In this document: positions 36,939 through 47,311 of the stretch, piece after piece | How positions within the stretch are numbered: position 1 is the stretch's first letter | How the letters are laid out: each line of letters opens with the position of its first letter | Origin: Verrucomicrobiota bacterium | GTDB lineage: Bacteria; Verrucomicrobiota; Verrucomicrobiia; Limisphaerales; JADJPG01 | NCBI GenBank assembly: GCA_016713365.1 | Contig: JADJPG010000007.1 | Coordinates: 27,454-91,453 of the forward strand | Length of the DNA: 64,000 nucleotides | Direction of reading: 5' to 3' | The notes under the pieces: model-generated | Seen by the model: only the letters and a program-made list of their open reading frames with translations | Databases searched by the model: none | What the model was told of the DNA's origin: nothing | Translations under genes and position numbers: made by a program

Positions 36939-39464
36939 GTGGCAGGCTTCGCCCCAATGTTCCTGGCAGCGGTCCTCATCTCGGCTGAGAACTGGGTAAT
37001 CCCCGGAGCCATTTTCGCTGCCGTCGTTCTCCTCCTGCTGGCGTGGTCGTATCGCAATGCTCCCGGCGGCGGCGGATTTCGGGCGCTGTGCCTCCTTCTC
37101 AAATTGCTGGGAGTTCTCGCGCTTGCCCTTTGCCTGCTGGAGCCGCTTTGGAGCCGCGAACGCGCCCGGCCGGGCGCCAATTATTTCGCCGTGCTCGCGG
37201 ACAACAGCCAGGGCATGAAGATCAAGGATCGCGGAGCAACCAAATCGCGCGGCGAGAATCTTCAAACGCTGCTGGGCTCTGACAAGCAGGACTGGCAGCC
37301 GAAGCTCGACGAAAACTTCCAGCTGCGCCGTTACCTCTTCGATGCGCGGCTGCAATCCACCCGCGACTTTTCGGAACTCGCCTTTGATGGACGCGTCTCC
37401 TCCATGGTGTCCGCCCTGCGCAATCTCGCCGATCGCTACAAAGGCCAGCCGCTCGCGGGCGTGTTGCTGATGACCGATGGCAACGCCACGGATCTTAGCG
37501 AAGGCTTGCCTGACCTCGCCGGACTGCCCCCGATTTATCCGGTGGTAATGGGAACGGACGACGCAGTGCAGGATGTGTCCTTGCAGCGAATCACCGTCAG
37601 CCAGACGTCGTTCGAGGATGCGCCTGTGACCTTGCAGGCGGAAGTGAGTGCCACCGGCTATCCGGGCGAATCGGTCGTCGCGCAACTGGTGAAGGTGGGC
37701 CATCTCGCCACGCTGACCAACCTGACCACGCCGCCCCCTGCCCCGGTCGTCACCAATACCTCCCGTCGTGCACGAAATCGCGCCGCCACCAATGCCGTCG
37801 CCGCCTCGCCGACCAAGGCGATGGTGATTCCGGCGGACAAGATCGTAACCGAACAACGCCAACTGGCCTCTGAGGACGGCGGTGCGGCGAGTTTCCGTTT
37901 TCAGTTCAAGCCCGACCAGAGCGGGCTTTCGTTCTATCGACTGCAGGTTTCCCCGAAGACTCCGTTGGACACTCTCACCAACAGCGCCGCCACCTCCGAG
38001 GCCACGCTCGCCAACAACAACCGCGTGGTCGTGGTGGATCGCGGTCGCGGTCCCTACCGGATTCTCTACGTCGCCGGGCGACCGAACTGGGAATACAAAT
38101 TCCTCCAGCGCTCGGTCATGGAAGACGATCAGGTTCAATTGGTGGGGCTGTTTCGAATCGCCAAGCGCGAGACCAAGTTTGAATTTCGCGGCCGCGCCGG
38201 CGAATCCAGCAACCCTCTCTTCCGTGGTTTCGGCAACCAGTCGAAGGAAGAAATCGAGCAATACGATCAGCCCGTTTTTCGCGTTGCCAACGCCCCGACC
38301 GAGGATGAATGGAAACGACTGATGCAGGGATTCCCCAAGTTGCCTGAAGACCTCTTCAAATACCACGCCGTCATCGTGGACGATCTTGAATCTCAGTTCT
38401 TCAGCGCCGACCAGATGTCGCTCCTCCAGAAATTTGTCTCCGAACGCGGCGGCGGATTCCTAATGCTCGGCGGCGCGGAATCGTTCAAGGAAGGCAAGTA
38501 TCACCGCACGCCCATCGGCGACATGCTCCCCGTCTACCTCGATGCACCGACCGAGGAGGCCGCGCCCGGCGCCCTGAAACTCGATTTCACCCGCGAAGGC
38601 TGGCTGCAACCGTGGGCCCGCCTGCGCGCGAATGAATCCGACGAACGCCGCCGCCTCGCGGACATCGCGCCCTTCGGCGTGCTGAACAAAGTCCGCGCCA
38701 TCAAGCCTGGCGCCAGCGTCATTGCCACCGCCAGCGACGGACGCACCCAACATCCCGCGCTCGCCGTGCACCGTTTCGGTAACGGCCGCGTCGGCGCCAT
38801 TCTGCTCGGTGACATCTGGCACTGGGGATTCAAGGACGAGGCGAACCAGAAGGACATGGCCAAAGCGTGGCGCCAGACGATGCGCTGGCTCGTGGCTGAC
38901 GTTCCCCAACGCACCGAGCTCGTCGCCGAAGCCAGGGCCGGCGATCCGAATCAAGCCATTCGCCTTCAGGTGAAGGTTCGCGATAAAAAGTTTCAACCGC
39001 TCGACAACGCCAGCGTCACCCTGCATGTGCGGCCCGTCGGCGCCGCCGGCGTCACGAACATCGTCCGGCTCACCGCGGAAGCCGCCCCCAGCCAGGCCGG
39101 AGTTTACGAAGCCACCTACGTTCCGCGTGACACCGGCGGTTACCACGCCGAGGCGGTCGTGGTGGACGAGAACGGCATGGAAGCAGGACGCAGCGAAGTG
39201 GGCTGGACCTCCGACCCGGCGTCCGACGAGTTTCGTTCCCTCAAACCGAATCGCGCCCTGTTGGAAGCGATCGCCAAGGGAACCGGCGGTGAAGTTGTTT
39301 CCGCGAGCAAACTCACCGACTTCGCAAAGTCGCTGCCGAACCGCAAGGCTCCCATTACCGAAAGCTGGACCTCACCGCTCTGGCATCAAGCGGGAGTGTT
39401 CCTCTTCGCCCTCGCGTGCTTCGTCGCCGAGTGGGGACTGCGCCGCAAGCGCGGCCTCGCCTGA
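36939..39464 (+). CDS. Large membrane protein with glutamine-amidotransferase-like domain
   Basis: An 841-residue membrane-anchored protein. GTG at 36939 or ATG at 36957 both fit. Two N-terminal helices (NWVIPGAIFAAVVLLLLAW; LLKLLGVLALALCLLEPLW) precede a degenerate vWA-like segment (ANYFAVLADNSQGM, GVLLMTDGNATDL), two Ig-like stretches, a class-I GATase-like Rossmann domain (ILYVAGRPNWEYKFLQ ... HAVIVDDLESQF ... FVSERGGGFLMLGGAESF, about 375-560), a further beta domain and a C-terminal helix (GVFLFALACFVAEWGLR). This is the BatA/vWA-associated 'GATase' type often found beside MoxR ATPases, but here no moxR or DUF58 gene is adjacent. Function unknown; the GATase-like fold lacks an obvious catalytic Cys. 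Confidence 0.82.
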   Translation: MAGFAPMFLAAVLISAENWVIPGAIFAAVVLLLLAWSYRNAPGGGGFRALCLLLKLLGVLALALCLLEPLWSRERARPGANYFAVLADNSQGMKIKDRGATKSRGENLQTLLGSDKQDWQPKLDENFQLRRYLFDARLQSTRDFSELAFDGRVSSMVSALRNLADRYKGQPLAGVLLMTDGNATDLSEGLPDLAGLPPIYPVVMGTDDAVQDVSLQRITVSQTSFEDAPVTLQAEVSATGYPGESVVAQLVKVGHLATLTNLTTPPPAPVVTNTSRRARNRAATNAVAASPTKAMVIPADKIVTEQRQLASEDGGAASFRFQFKPDQSGLSFYRLQVSPKTPLDTLTNSAATSEATLANNNRVVVVDRGRGPYRILYVAGRPNWEYKFLQRSVMEDDQVQLVGLFRIAKRETKFEFRGRAGESSNPLFRGFGNQSKEEIEQYDQPVFRVANAPTEDEWKRLMQGFPKLPEDLFKYHAVIVDDLESQFFSADQMSLLQKFVSERGGGFLMLGGAESFKEGKYHRTPIGDMLPVYLDAPTEEAAPGALKLDFTREGWLQPWARLRANESDERRRLADIAPFGVLNKVRAIKPGASVIATASDGRTQHPALAVHRFGNGRVGAILLGDIWHWGFKDEANQKDMAKAWRQTMRWLVADVPQRTELVAEARAGDPNQAIRLQVKVRDKKFQPLDNASVTLHVRPVGAAGVTNIVRLTAEAAPSQAGVYEATYVPRDTGGYHAEAVVVDENGMEAGRSEVGWTSDPASDEFRSLKPNRALLEAIAKGTGGEVVSASKLTDFAKSLPNRKAPITESWTSPLWHQAGVFLFALACFVAEWGLRRKRGLA

Positions 39465-39541
39465 GCAAATTCTTCAGTCGAGCCCGCTTTCCCTCAAATC
39501 CCACTGGCCTCCTGTAAGGCTCGTTGTATAGTCTGCGCCAC

Positions 39542-40630
39542 ATGGAAATTTTTACGAAGATTTTGCGCGCCGCCGTCGACGCCCACGCGTCCGATCTCCA
39601 CATCAAAGTCGGCCATCCGATCACCTTTCGCATCAACCGCCAGCTCATCACTGTCGACGCTCCGACGCCGACGGATGCGTGGTTCGAGACCGTCCTCCAG
39701 CACATCGTGCCCAAGCACCTGATGTCGGCGCTGGAAAAGGATCGCGAATCGGATTTCTCCTACTACGTCGCGGGAGTCGGCCGGTTCCGCACGAACGTCT
39801 TTCAGCAAGGCGGCAAGTGGGCGCTCGCCATGCGCCATGTGAAGAGCCAGGTGCCGAATTTCGAGACGCTCGGTCTCGCCCCGGTTTGCAAGGACATCGC
39901 CGAATCGCCGCGCGGCATCGTGCTGCTGGCCGGCACCACCGGCAGCGGCAAATCAACCACGCTCGCGGCGATGATCGAGCACGTGAACGAGAACTTCAAA
40001 AAGCACATCGTCACGCTCGAAGATCCCGTCGAGTACACGTTCGAGGACAACCAGTCGATCATCGAACAGCGCGAAGTCGGCCTCGACACGCAAAGCTTCC
40101 AGCGCGACTTGAAGAGCGTGCTGCGCCAGGACCCCGACATCATCATGGTCGGTGAAATGCGCGATTCGATCAGCATCCAGGCCGCGATCAGCGCGGCGGA
40201 CACCGGGCATCTCGTCCTCTCCACCATTCACACCACCAACGCGGCGACCTCGATCGGGCGTATTCTGGATTTCTTCCCGGCGGAGGAGCGCGACACCGTG
40301 CGCCGCCAGCTCTCCACGTCCATGCGCGCCGTGATCTGCCAGCGCATGGTGCAGACTCTCGATGGCAAGATGACTCCCGCCCAGGAGATCATGCTGAACA
40401 CTCCGGTGATTCGAAAGATGATCGAAGAGAACCGCCTGGAGAAACTCTCCGCCGCCATCGAGACGGGTCGCGACGACGGCATGCAGAGCTTCAATCAAGG
40501 GCTCTATGATCTGGTGAAGGCCGGCCGCATCTCGAAGGAAGCAGCGCTGGAGAAGGCGACCAACGCGCAGGCGCTGGAGATGATGTTCCAAGGCATCTTC
40601 CTTAGCAGCGGCAGCAGGATTTTGGGATAA
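39542..40630 (+). CDS. Type IV pilus retraction ATPase, PilT family
   Basis: A 362-residue cytoplasmic hexameric ATPase that powers pilus retraction. It starts at the ATG at 39542 (MEIFTKILRAAV), with the PilT N-terminus DLHIKVGHPITFRIN. Walker A LAGTTGSGKSTTLAAMI (about 129-145), the Asp box (VTLEDPVEYTF), Walker B-like DPDIIMVGEMRDS and the His box (LVLSTIHTTNA) are all present. The C-terminal region has EIMLNTPVIRKMIEENRLEK. No pilin or pilM-Q genes are adjacent. PilT versus PilU cannot be decided from this alone. It may serve the pseudopilins of this lineage. Confidence 0.92.
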   Translation: MEIFTKILRAAVDAHASDLHIKVGHPITFRINRQLITVDAPTPTDAWFETVLQHIVPKHLMSALEKDRESDFSYYVAGVGRFRTNVFQQGGKWALAMRHVKSQVPNFETLGLAPVCKDIAESPRGIVLLAGTTGSGKSTTLAAMIEHVNENFKKHIVTLEDPVEYTFEDNQSIIEQREVGLDTQSFQRDLKSVLRQDPDIIMVGEMRDSISIQAAISAADTGHLVLSTIHTTNAATSIGRILDFFPAEERDTVRRQLSTSMRAVICQRMVQTLDGKMTPAQEIMLNTPVIRKMIEENRLEKLSAAIETGRDDGMQSFNQGLYDLVKAGRISKEAALEKATNAQALEMMFQGIFLSSGSRILG

Positions 40631-40664
40631 GTCCTGGCCGCCATAATTCCGGCATCAGCAGCCA

Positions 40665-40955
40665 ATGAAGCCCATCGCACTGGCGACAATCGGGGTGCGG
40701 CTTATCGGTGTGGCTCTGCTGGCAGTTGGCATCATTGCGATCGCAAGCGGGGCGTTCGTGAATTTGGCCTTTAGCCTTAATTTTCCAGATAATGGCCTTT
40801 CCGATCTGCACCTCCACGACACCTACTATGTCGTTTCGATGGCCCACGACGGATTGTTCCTGCCCGGCCTCGCTTCACTTCTGGTCGGAATATTCGTGCT
40901 GATTTTCAGCCGAAGAATCGCCCGATGCGTGGCTCGAGGATTTGCTGACGATTAA
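40665..40955 (+). CDS. Small membrane protein with cytochrome-oxidase-like HLHDTYYVV motif
   Basis: A 96-residue protein with two predicted membrane helices (about 7-35: TIGVRLIGVALLAVGIIAIA...; about 63-85: LFLPGLASLLVGIFVLIFS). Between them is DLHLHDTYYVVSMAHDG (about 47-63), which resembles the heme-ligand region of cytochrome c oxidase subunit I (H-x-H/D-T-Y-Y-V-V-A-H-F-H). It is far too short to be CoxA. It follows pilT by ~35 bases on the same strand and ends convergently with the TRAP permease. Function unknown. Confidence 0.6.
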   Translation: MKPIALATIGVRLIGVALLAVGIIAIASGAFVNLAFSLNFPDNGLSDLHLHDTYYVVSMAHDGLFLPGLASLLVGIFVLIFSRRIARCVARGFADD

Positions 40956-40978
40956 CTCGGAAGCGCCTGCCCCGTGGT

Positions 40979-42862
40979 CTATTTCACCAGCCCCGGCAGC
41001 CACATCGTGAGCATCGGGACGTAAGTGATCAGGATCACCCCGATCAACAATACGAACATCATCGGCAGCGTGGCGCGCGTCACCTCGCTCATCGGCTTGT
41101 TGAAACGGTAGGACGCAAGGAAGAGATTCATGCCGACCGGCGGCGTCAGGAAGCCAAGTTGCAGGTTCGCGAGGAAGACGATGCCGAGGTGGACGGGATC
41201 GATTCCGAACGCGATGCCCATCGGCACGATGAGCGGCACGACCACGACGATGGCCGAGTAGATGTCCATCAGGCAGCCCACCACGAGCAGGAAGAGATTC
41301 AGCAGCAGCAGGAACATCCACGGCGAATGCACCGTGGCCTTCACCCAGTCCACGCCCATCGTCGGCACGTCCGCGAGGATCAGGAACTTCGTCAGGCCCA
41401 TCGCCACGCCGAGAATCAGCAGCACACCACCGATGATCATCCCGCATTCCGTCATCACGCGCGGCACGTCCTTGAAGAGACGCAGATCCCGGTGCAACAC
41501 CACCTGGGTGAAGAACGCATACAGCGCCGCCACCGCCGCAGCTTCGACGGGAGTCGCCAGTCCGCCGAACATCACACCCAACGTCAGCCCCGGCAGCAGC
41601 AGTTCCCACTTCGCGTCCTTCAAGGCCGCCCACGCTTCGCGACCATCAAAGGCCGGCAAGGACGCCTTGTCCTTGGGACCGACGCGAATCGCCCACCACG
41701 CCGTCAGCGCCACCAGCAGGAATCCTGGCACGATGCCACCGAGAAAAAGTTTGTTGATGGAGACATCCGGCGTCGCCACGCCTTCGGGCAGCTGCAGTTC
41801 CTGCACAACGCGCTGGGCGATGACTGCGTAAAGAATCAACGGCAGACACGGCGGGAACAACAAGCCGAGCGACCCCGCTCCCGTGACCAGCCCAAGCGCG
41901 TTGCGTTCTGAATACTTCGCCTGCACCAGCACCGGCATCAGCAATCCGCCAAGCGCAAGAATCGTCACGCCGCTGGCGCCGGTGAACGACGTGAAGAACG
42001 CGCAAACGAGCGCCGTAACGATGCCCGTGCCGCCGCGCAGCGAACCGAACAAGGCTTGAAACACGCGCACCAACCGTTTCGACGCGCCGCCTTCCGCGAG
42101 GAAGTAGCCCGCCAGCGTGAACAACGGCAGGCTCGGCAGCATCGGGTCCGTGACCAGCGAATAATGTTCGAGCGGAATGAGCGTCACCTCCCGCTCCGTA
42201 CCCCACAGCAGAATCATCGCTGCGCCCGCCAGCGTCGTGAACAGCGGCGCTCCCAGCACCGTCGCCGCCGCCAGCGCGATGAAGCACGGCCAGATCAAAC
42301 TCGCGGGCGCAATGGGAAGCTTCATCAGCGCCAGCGCGATCAACGCCGTCAGGAGCGCCGTAGCGCCACGCGCAGCCCACTTGGTGGAAGCCGCCCAGCA
42401 CAGTCGCACTGCCACCAATCCGTAGCCGATGGGGAGAAAAACATGGAACGCGCGCAGCGGAATGCCATAGGCGATGTCGCGATCGCCGGGTTCCACTTCG
42501 AGATACCGCATCGCCGCGCGGAAGAGCACCACACTGATCGCGGCGGCGATGGCATTCGCAAACACGGACGCGGCGATCTTCCAGCCGGGTGAAAAGAGAT
42601 TCGGCAGCGAGGAAAGGGAAAGCAGCCGGCTCTCGCGCGCGGCAATGGCTCCGCCGAGCACGCCGATGAGGAGAGTGAAGTGCTGAACGAAAACGCTGGA
42701 ACCCGAGACTCCGCTGATGCCCAGCTTGCGCGTAGCGGCTTCGAGCAACGGCAGAATCATCACCGCCGCAAGCACCGCAGTGAGGAATCCGTTCTCACCG
42801 GAACGCAGCAACCGCAGCCAGAGCGGCGCCGGGCGCTCCGCCACCGCCCCGGAATCGGTCAT
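40979..42862 (-). CDS. TRAP transporter fused small-large permease (DctQM)
   Basis: A 627-residue inner-membrane protein. I use the ATG at 42862 (MTDSGAVAERP), whose ATGA overlaps the DctP stop; the open frame upstream to 42994 lies inside dctP. The N-terminal ~170 residues are the DctQ part (four helices, starting ENGFLTAVLAAVMILPLLEA), and the remainder is DctM with about 12 helices, including FTSFTGASGVTILALGG, GAGSLGLLFPPCLPLI and the C-terminal LGFLTPPVGMNLFLAS. It imports an organic acid with a Na+ gradient, working with the substrate-binding protein upstream. Confidence 0.94.
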   Translation of the reverse strand: MTDSGAVAERPAPLWLRLLRSGENGFLTAVLAAVMILPLLEAATRKLGISGVSGSSVFVQHFTLLIGVLGGAIAARESRLLSLSSLPNLFSPGWKIAASVFANAIAAAISVVLFRAAMRYLEVEPGDRDIAYGIPLRAFHVFLPIGYGLVAVRLCWAASTKWAARGATALLTALIALALMKLPIAPASLIWPCFIALAAATVLGAPLFTTLAGAAMILLWGTEREVTLIPLEHYSLVTDPMLPSLPLFTLAGYFLAEGGASKRLVRVFQALFGSLRGGTGIVTALVCAFFTSFTGASGVTILALGGLLMPVLVQAKYSERNALGLVTGAGSLGLLFPPCLPLILYAVIAQRVVQELQLPEGVATPDVSINKLFLGGIVPGFLLVALTAWWAIRVGPKDKASLPAFDGREAWAALKDAKWELLLPGLTLGVMFGGLATPVEAAAVAALYAFFTQVVLHRDLRLFKDVPRVMTECGMIIGGVLLILGVAMGLTKFLILADVPTMGVDWVKATVHSPWMFLLLLNLFLLVVGCLMDIYSAIVVVVPLIVPMGIAFGIDPVHLGIVFLANLQLGFLTPPVGMNLFLASYRFNKPMSEVTRATLPMMFVLLIGVILITYVPMLTMWLPGLVK

Positions 42863-43899
42863 GGCTTCGCCCCGCCCGCGGCAGGTTGCTTCGCCCGATA
42901 TTCCGCGAGCAGCTTCTCGACCTGGCTGAAGATGTCTTCCGGGATCAGTTTGCCGCGGATGTGCGGCCAGTACCACTCGGATGCCTTGCGCCACGCCGCC
43001 TCCGTCTCCGGAGTCAGTTTGTGAACGATAAGACCCTTTTCCTTCATCGCCTCGACGGCGCGATCGGCTTCCGCCCGGCCATTAATCTGATTTGCCTTCC
43101 GCGCTTCCTCCGCCGCCTTGAGCAATTCGTCCTTCGCTTCCGCCGGAATCTTGTCCCAAACGGATTTGCGGATCACGAACCCTCCGATGAGCGGCGCCCA
43201 GTTGATCTCCAGCATGTGGGGCGCCCGACTCGGCACCTGCATGGCCAGCGCCACGAACGGCGGCAGCGAAACGCTGTTGATGAGCCCGGTGTCGAGCATG
43301 GGGACAATGTCCGCCGTTTCGAGCGGCACGGGATTCAGCCCGCCCAGCTTCAGCATTTCGGTGAAGGCGGGATTCCCGGCCCAGGTGAACATCTTCGTCT
43401 TCTTCAAATCCTCCGGCGTGAGCATCGGCTGCTTGGAGAAGTAGCGCACCCAGCCCGTGTCGCCCCAGAACAACACCACAAAGCCCGCCTTCTCCATGCG
43501 CTGCGCCAGCACCGGACGCAGGTGCGCGCCGACGTAATCCACTTCATCGAGCGAGCGGAACATCATCGGGATGTTCTGCAACCCGGACACGGCCGGTTCG
43601 ATCTCCGACAAGCCAGTGACCGTGAGCAACGCGCAATCGAGCACGCCCAGTCGCATCTGGCTGACCATCTTCGCTTCGCCGCCCATTTTGCCGCCGGCGT
43701 AAATGCGCAGGTTCACGCCGCCGCCGGGTGCCTTGCGCCATTTCTCGCGCAGTTCGAGCAGCATCTTGTGATAAGACGTGCCTTCCGGGGCGAGCGTGCC
43801 AAGCGTGGCGTTGACGGGCGCCGCGGCAGCCGCTGATACCAGCAGCACCACGACCGCAGTGAAGCCAACGAGAGTTTTGAGATTCCTTAAACCAGTCAT
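42859..43899 (-). CDS. TRAP transporter substrate-binding protein, DctP family
   Basis: A ~346-residue periplasmic binding protein. Signal peptide LKTLVGFTAVVVLLVSAAAA; the mature chain starts NATLGTLAPEGTSYHKMLLEL. Typical DctP features are LRIYAGGKMGGEAKMVSQMR, a membrane-proximal Arg position in VRYFSKQPMLTPEDLKK, and the NPVPLETADIVPMLDTGLIN stretch. I prefer ATG 43899 over a GTG at 43905. The gene lies between tatT and dctQM with overlap or a few bases' spacing, so it is a three-gene operon. Substrate not predictable; the family handles carboxylates. Confidence 0.93.
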   Translation of the reverse strand: MTGLRNLKTLVGFTAVVVLLVSAAAAAPVNATLGTLAPEGTSYHKMLLELREKWRKAPGGGVNLRIYAGGKMGGEAKMVSQMRLGVLDCALLTVTGLSEIEPAVSGLQNIPMMFRSLDEVDYVGAHLRPVLAQRMEKAGFVVLFWGDTGWVRYFSKQPMLTPEDLKKTKMFTWAGNPAFTEMLKLGGLNPVPLETADIVPMLDTGLINSVSLPPFVALAMQVPSRAPHMLEINWAPLIGGFVIRKSVWDKIPAEAKDELLKAAEEARKANQINGRAEADRAVEAMKEKGLIVHKLTPETEAAWRKASEWYWPHIRGKLIPEDIFSQVEKLLAEYRAKQPAAGGAKP

Positions 43900-43906
43900 A
43901 CGCACA

Positions 43907-44869
43907 CTATTTGTCGTCTGTTTTCACGCCGCCAATAAACAAATCATCCACCCGCCCCAGCAACCAGCGCGCGCGGCGTTGCGCAACGAGATTCAACAAG
44001 CGCGATTCCGGGACGGCATCAGGGTTGATCGCCAGCGCCTTCTCCAGCAACGCCTGAAACTCCGCGCGGTTCTGCTTCTCCACGCTCACCGCCTCCGCGT
44101 AACTCACCAGCGGCGACGCCAGCTTTCCTTCGGACAACAACATCGCCCGATCGAAATGCTTCTTCGAACGCAGCGCTGGATCGCCCTGCAATCCCTGCCG
44201 CGCCATCTCGTACGAAATCAATACCCCGTGAATCGCCCCGCGATCGAAATCTTCGTCCAACTCCAGCGCGCGATCGATCAACGCCTCCACAATGAGCTGA
44301 TCCGAAACCAGCGCCGGATCATCCTTCGAGACAGAAATCGCTGAACCCCACGCCGCCGCCGTCCAGAACAGAAGCGGAACATCACCGACCTTCGCCGACT
44401 TCACTGCCACCTTGGGATTCTTGCGGAGCGTTTGCTCGAATCCCGGATGCCGTGCTTCCAATCCGCGCAGTCCGTAGCCACGCGCCCGCAAATACAACTT
44501 GCGAGCCCGCGTGCGCAACTTCGTCGCCGCCGCGATATCCGAATCCTCCATCTCATCGGCGTCCTGATTCACGAACGCGTAACCGTATTGAGTGAACCCG
44601 CTGCACGCCGCAAGAAGCAGACCCTGATGCCCGGGACTCTCCGCCAGCAGGCTTTCGATCAATTTCAGACTGAACGGAACCGCTGCCTTTACCAGCTCCG
44701 GATCATCGTCGGAGGCGAAGGCCGTTCCGCTGCCCGAGAGCGCATCACCGAGCTTGTTGATCGCCATCTTCTTGATCGAGCAACCGCTCAGCATCACCAC
44801 GCCAAGCACCAGCCCCACCCAGCGCAGCAGGAAGCGCGGGCTTAGGATTGTCATGGCAACGGCGTTCAT
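43907..44869 (-). CDS. TRAP transporter-associated lipoprotein TatT
   Basis: A ~320-residue helical lipoprotein of the TatT (T component, TPR-like) family. Lipobox VMLSGCSIKK near residue 30 after a hydrophobic leader; the start could be ATG 44869 (MNAVAM) or 44854 (MTILSP). The rest consists of helical repeats (LLAACSGFTQYGYAFV, ARKLYLRARGYGLRGLE, FWTAAAWGSAISVSKDDPA). In Treponema, TatT forms a complex with a DctP-type protein (TatP) and is thought to help ligand diffusion in the periplasm. Here it leads a tatT-dctP-dctQM operon. Confidence 0.92.
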   Translation of the reverse strand: MNAVAMTILSPRFLLRWVGLVLGVVMLSGCSIKKMAINKLGDALSGSGTAFASDDDPELVKAAVPFSLKLIESLLAESPGHQGLLLAACSGFTQYGYAFVNQDADEMEDSDIAAATKLRTRARKLYLRARGYGLRGLEARHPGFEQTLRKNPKVAVKSAKVGDVPLLFWTAAAWGSAISVSKDDPALVSDQLIVEALIDRALELDEDFDRGAIHGVLISYEMARQGLQGDPALRSKKHFDRAMLLSEGKLASPLVSYAEAVSVEKQNRAEFQALLEKALAINPDAVPESRLLNLVAQRRARWLLGRVDDLFIGGVKTDDK

Positions 44870-45113
44870 CGTGCGGAAGTTGTAGCCCAGCAGACGAAAG
44901 GAGCAAGCCTGCAAACCTGTCGCGAAAGCTTACATCCAAACGAGAAGTTACAAAGCCGTCCCGGAATTCTATTGGCCCGGTCGTCGGGGTTCTGTTAACC
45001 AAGGAGCCGTTCCGAGAAGAAGCCGATTCAAAGTCCGGCGGGGGAAAGCCGGAGCAATCGGCGGAGGGACAGCGGGAAACGATACAAGCATTCTTTAACT
45101 CACCAAACCGGGT

Positions 45114-47283
45114 ATGACCTACATCTACATTGGCCTCGCGGTCGTCGTCATTCTCTTCACGCTGCTCACGGCGCTGCTGTGCATCCGCAAGATTCATCCG
45201 GGCAAGGCCGGGCTCAGCGTCGGCCTCGGCGGATTGCGCGTGGCGTTCGACTACATGATCCGCCTGCCGGTCGTGCAGAGCTTCGAGGAGATGGATATCT
45301 CCGTGAAGAAGCTCGAAATCCACCGCAAGGGCAAGGACGGCCTCGTCTGCGCCGACAACATCCGCGCCGACATCACGGTGGCCTTCTACATCCGCGTGGA
45401 TGCAACGGAGGAAAGCGTGCGCAAGGTCGCCCAGATGCTCACGCCGGATCGTGTGTCTGACTTGAACCAGTTGCGCGAACTGTTCGAGGCGAAGTTCTCC
45501 GAGGCGCTGAAGACCGCCGGCAAACAGATGAAGTTTCACGAACTGTTCACCGAGCGCATCAAGTTCCGCGATCAGATTCAGGCGACCATCGGCAAGGACC
45601 TCGACGGCTTCCTGCTTCAGGACGTGGCCATCGATTATCTCGAACAGACGCCGCTCGATCAGCACGACCCGAACAACGTGCTCGACTCCGAGGGCATCAA
45701 GAAGATCACCGAAATCACCCAGCGCGAGCGCGTCATCTCGAACGAATTCACCCAGCGCGCCCAGGTGCAGGTGGAAAAGGAAAACGCCGACGCCGACATC
45801 GCCAAGCGCGAGCAACGTCGCCGCAACGAGGAAGACACCGCCAAGCAGACCCGTGCCATCACCGAGATCAAGGCCAACGAAGAAGCAGAGGCCCGCAAGG
45901 TCATCGAAGCGCGCCGGCAGGAAGTGGAAGGCAAACGCCTCGAAGCCGAGGAATCCATCCGTCTGCGCACCGAGGACATGAACCGCGCCGTCCAGGAACG
46001 CGAGTTCACGGTGAAGAAGGAGAAGCAGCGTCTGGAACAGGAAGCCGTGCAGGAAGGCGAGGAAGCCCGCGTGCGCCGGGAGCGTTCCGTGTCGCTGGCC
46101 GAGATGGACAAGGAAGTGAAAGTTGCCGAAGCCGGCGTCGAGGTGGAACGCAAACGCGCCGTCGTCGTCGCCGAACAAAAGGCCGTCGTGCAGCAGGAGG
46201 AAGAGAAGCTGAACATCGAGGCCAGAATGACCGCCCAGCGCGTCAGCGAAGTCACGCTCATCGAGGCCGAAATGAACGCGAAGAAGAATCAGGTCGAGAA
46301 AGTCGTCGCGTCCGAGGCGCACAAGGATTCCGAACGCAATCTCGCCGAGGCGGAGAAAATCAAGACCATCACCGCCGCGGAGGCAGCGCGGGAAGCCGCC
46401 CTGCGCGAAGCCGAGCGCCTGCAAACCATGGCCGACGCCGAAGCGAAAGCTTCGGACAAGCATCGCCACGCCGCCGAGCAGGAAGCCGAAGGCATCGCTG
46501 CGAAGGAAGCGGCCCACGGCATGGCTGAGGCCCGGGTCATCACCGCCAAGGCCACTGCCAAGAAAGCGGACGCATCCGCCATCAAGGAAGTCGGACTCGC
46601 TGAAGCCGAGGTGACCAAGGCGAAGGGAGCCGTTCACGCCGAAGTGACCGAGAGCCAGGCGGAGGCTGAAGCGGAGGGCACGAAGGACAGCGAACTGGCG
46701 CCGCCACCGGCATCGAGGCCCGCGGTCAGCCGAGGCCAAGGCCATCCAACAGAAGGCCGAGGCCATGAAGCTTCTGCACGAAGCCGGTCGCGAGCATGAG
46801 GAGTTCAAGCTCCGCCTCGCCAAGGAACGCGACGTCGATCTCGCGGCCATCCACGTCCAGAAGGACATCGCGCAGGCGAATTCCTCCATCGTGGCCGAGG
46901 CGCTCAAGTCGGCGCACATCGACATCGTGGGCGGCGAGAACGACTTCTTCGAGAAGGTCGTGCGCGCCGTCGGCACCGGCAAATCCGTGGACCGCATGGT
47001 GGACAACAGCCGCACACTCACCGACATCAAGAGCACGTTCTTCAACGGCGACGCGGACTACTTCAAAACGCAGCTCCGCCAGTGGATCGCCGACTTCGGC
47101 ATTTCCTCCGAAGACGTGAAGAACCTCACTGTGGCCGCGTTGCTCGGCAAACTCATGGCGTCGAGCAAGGACTCGTCGGTGAAGGGCTTGCTGAAGTCCG
47201 CCCTCGCGATGGCGAAGGAGAGCGGACTGGCCAATGTACCGGCAGCGGAAGCGTTGGAGTCGCGAACCGTGGTGAAGTCGTGA
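45114..47283 (+). CDS. Flotillin/SPFH-domain membrane protein (YqiK-like), two single-base deletions
   Basis: A ~723-residue flotillin. It starts at the ATG at 45114; the N-terminal helix (MTYIYIGLAVVVILFTLLTA) is followed by an SPFH/band-7 domain (about 30-210, GKAGLSVGLGGLRVAF, RADITVAFYIRV) and a very long coiled coil rich in Glu/Ala/Lys (about 215-570). The last ~170 residues (MKLLHEAGREHEEFK ... SVDRMVDNSRTLT) are in a different frame; two single-base deletions, about 46695 and 46735, restore GTGIEARGQAEAKAIQQKA between the parts. The main frame reads on to 46799 and the tail is 46765-47283. It probably organises membrane microdomains and precedes the giant ATPase by 28 bases in one operon. 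Confidence 0.88.
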
Positions 47284-47311
47284 TTACGGCGCGAAGCGCC
47301 GTTCGCTTCTG

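Noticed and set aside
44745..47045. 766-residue minus-strand open frame over the flotillin gene
   Set aside because: An antisense product of the repetitive Glu/Ala/Lys coiled-coil coding sequence; the plus-strand SPFH domain is unambiguous.
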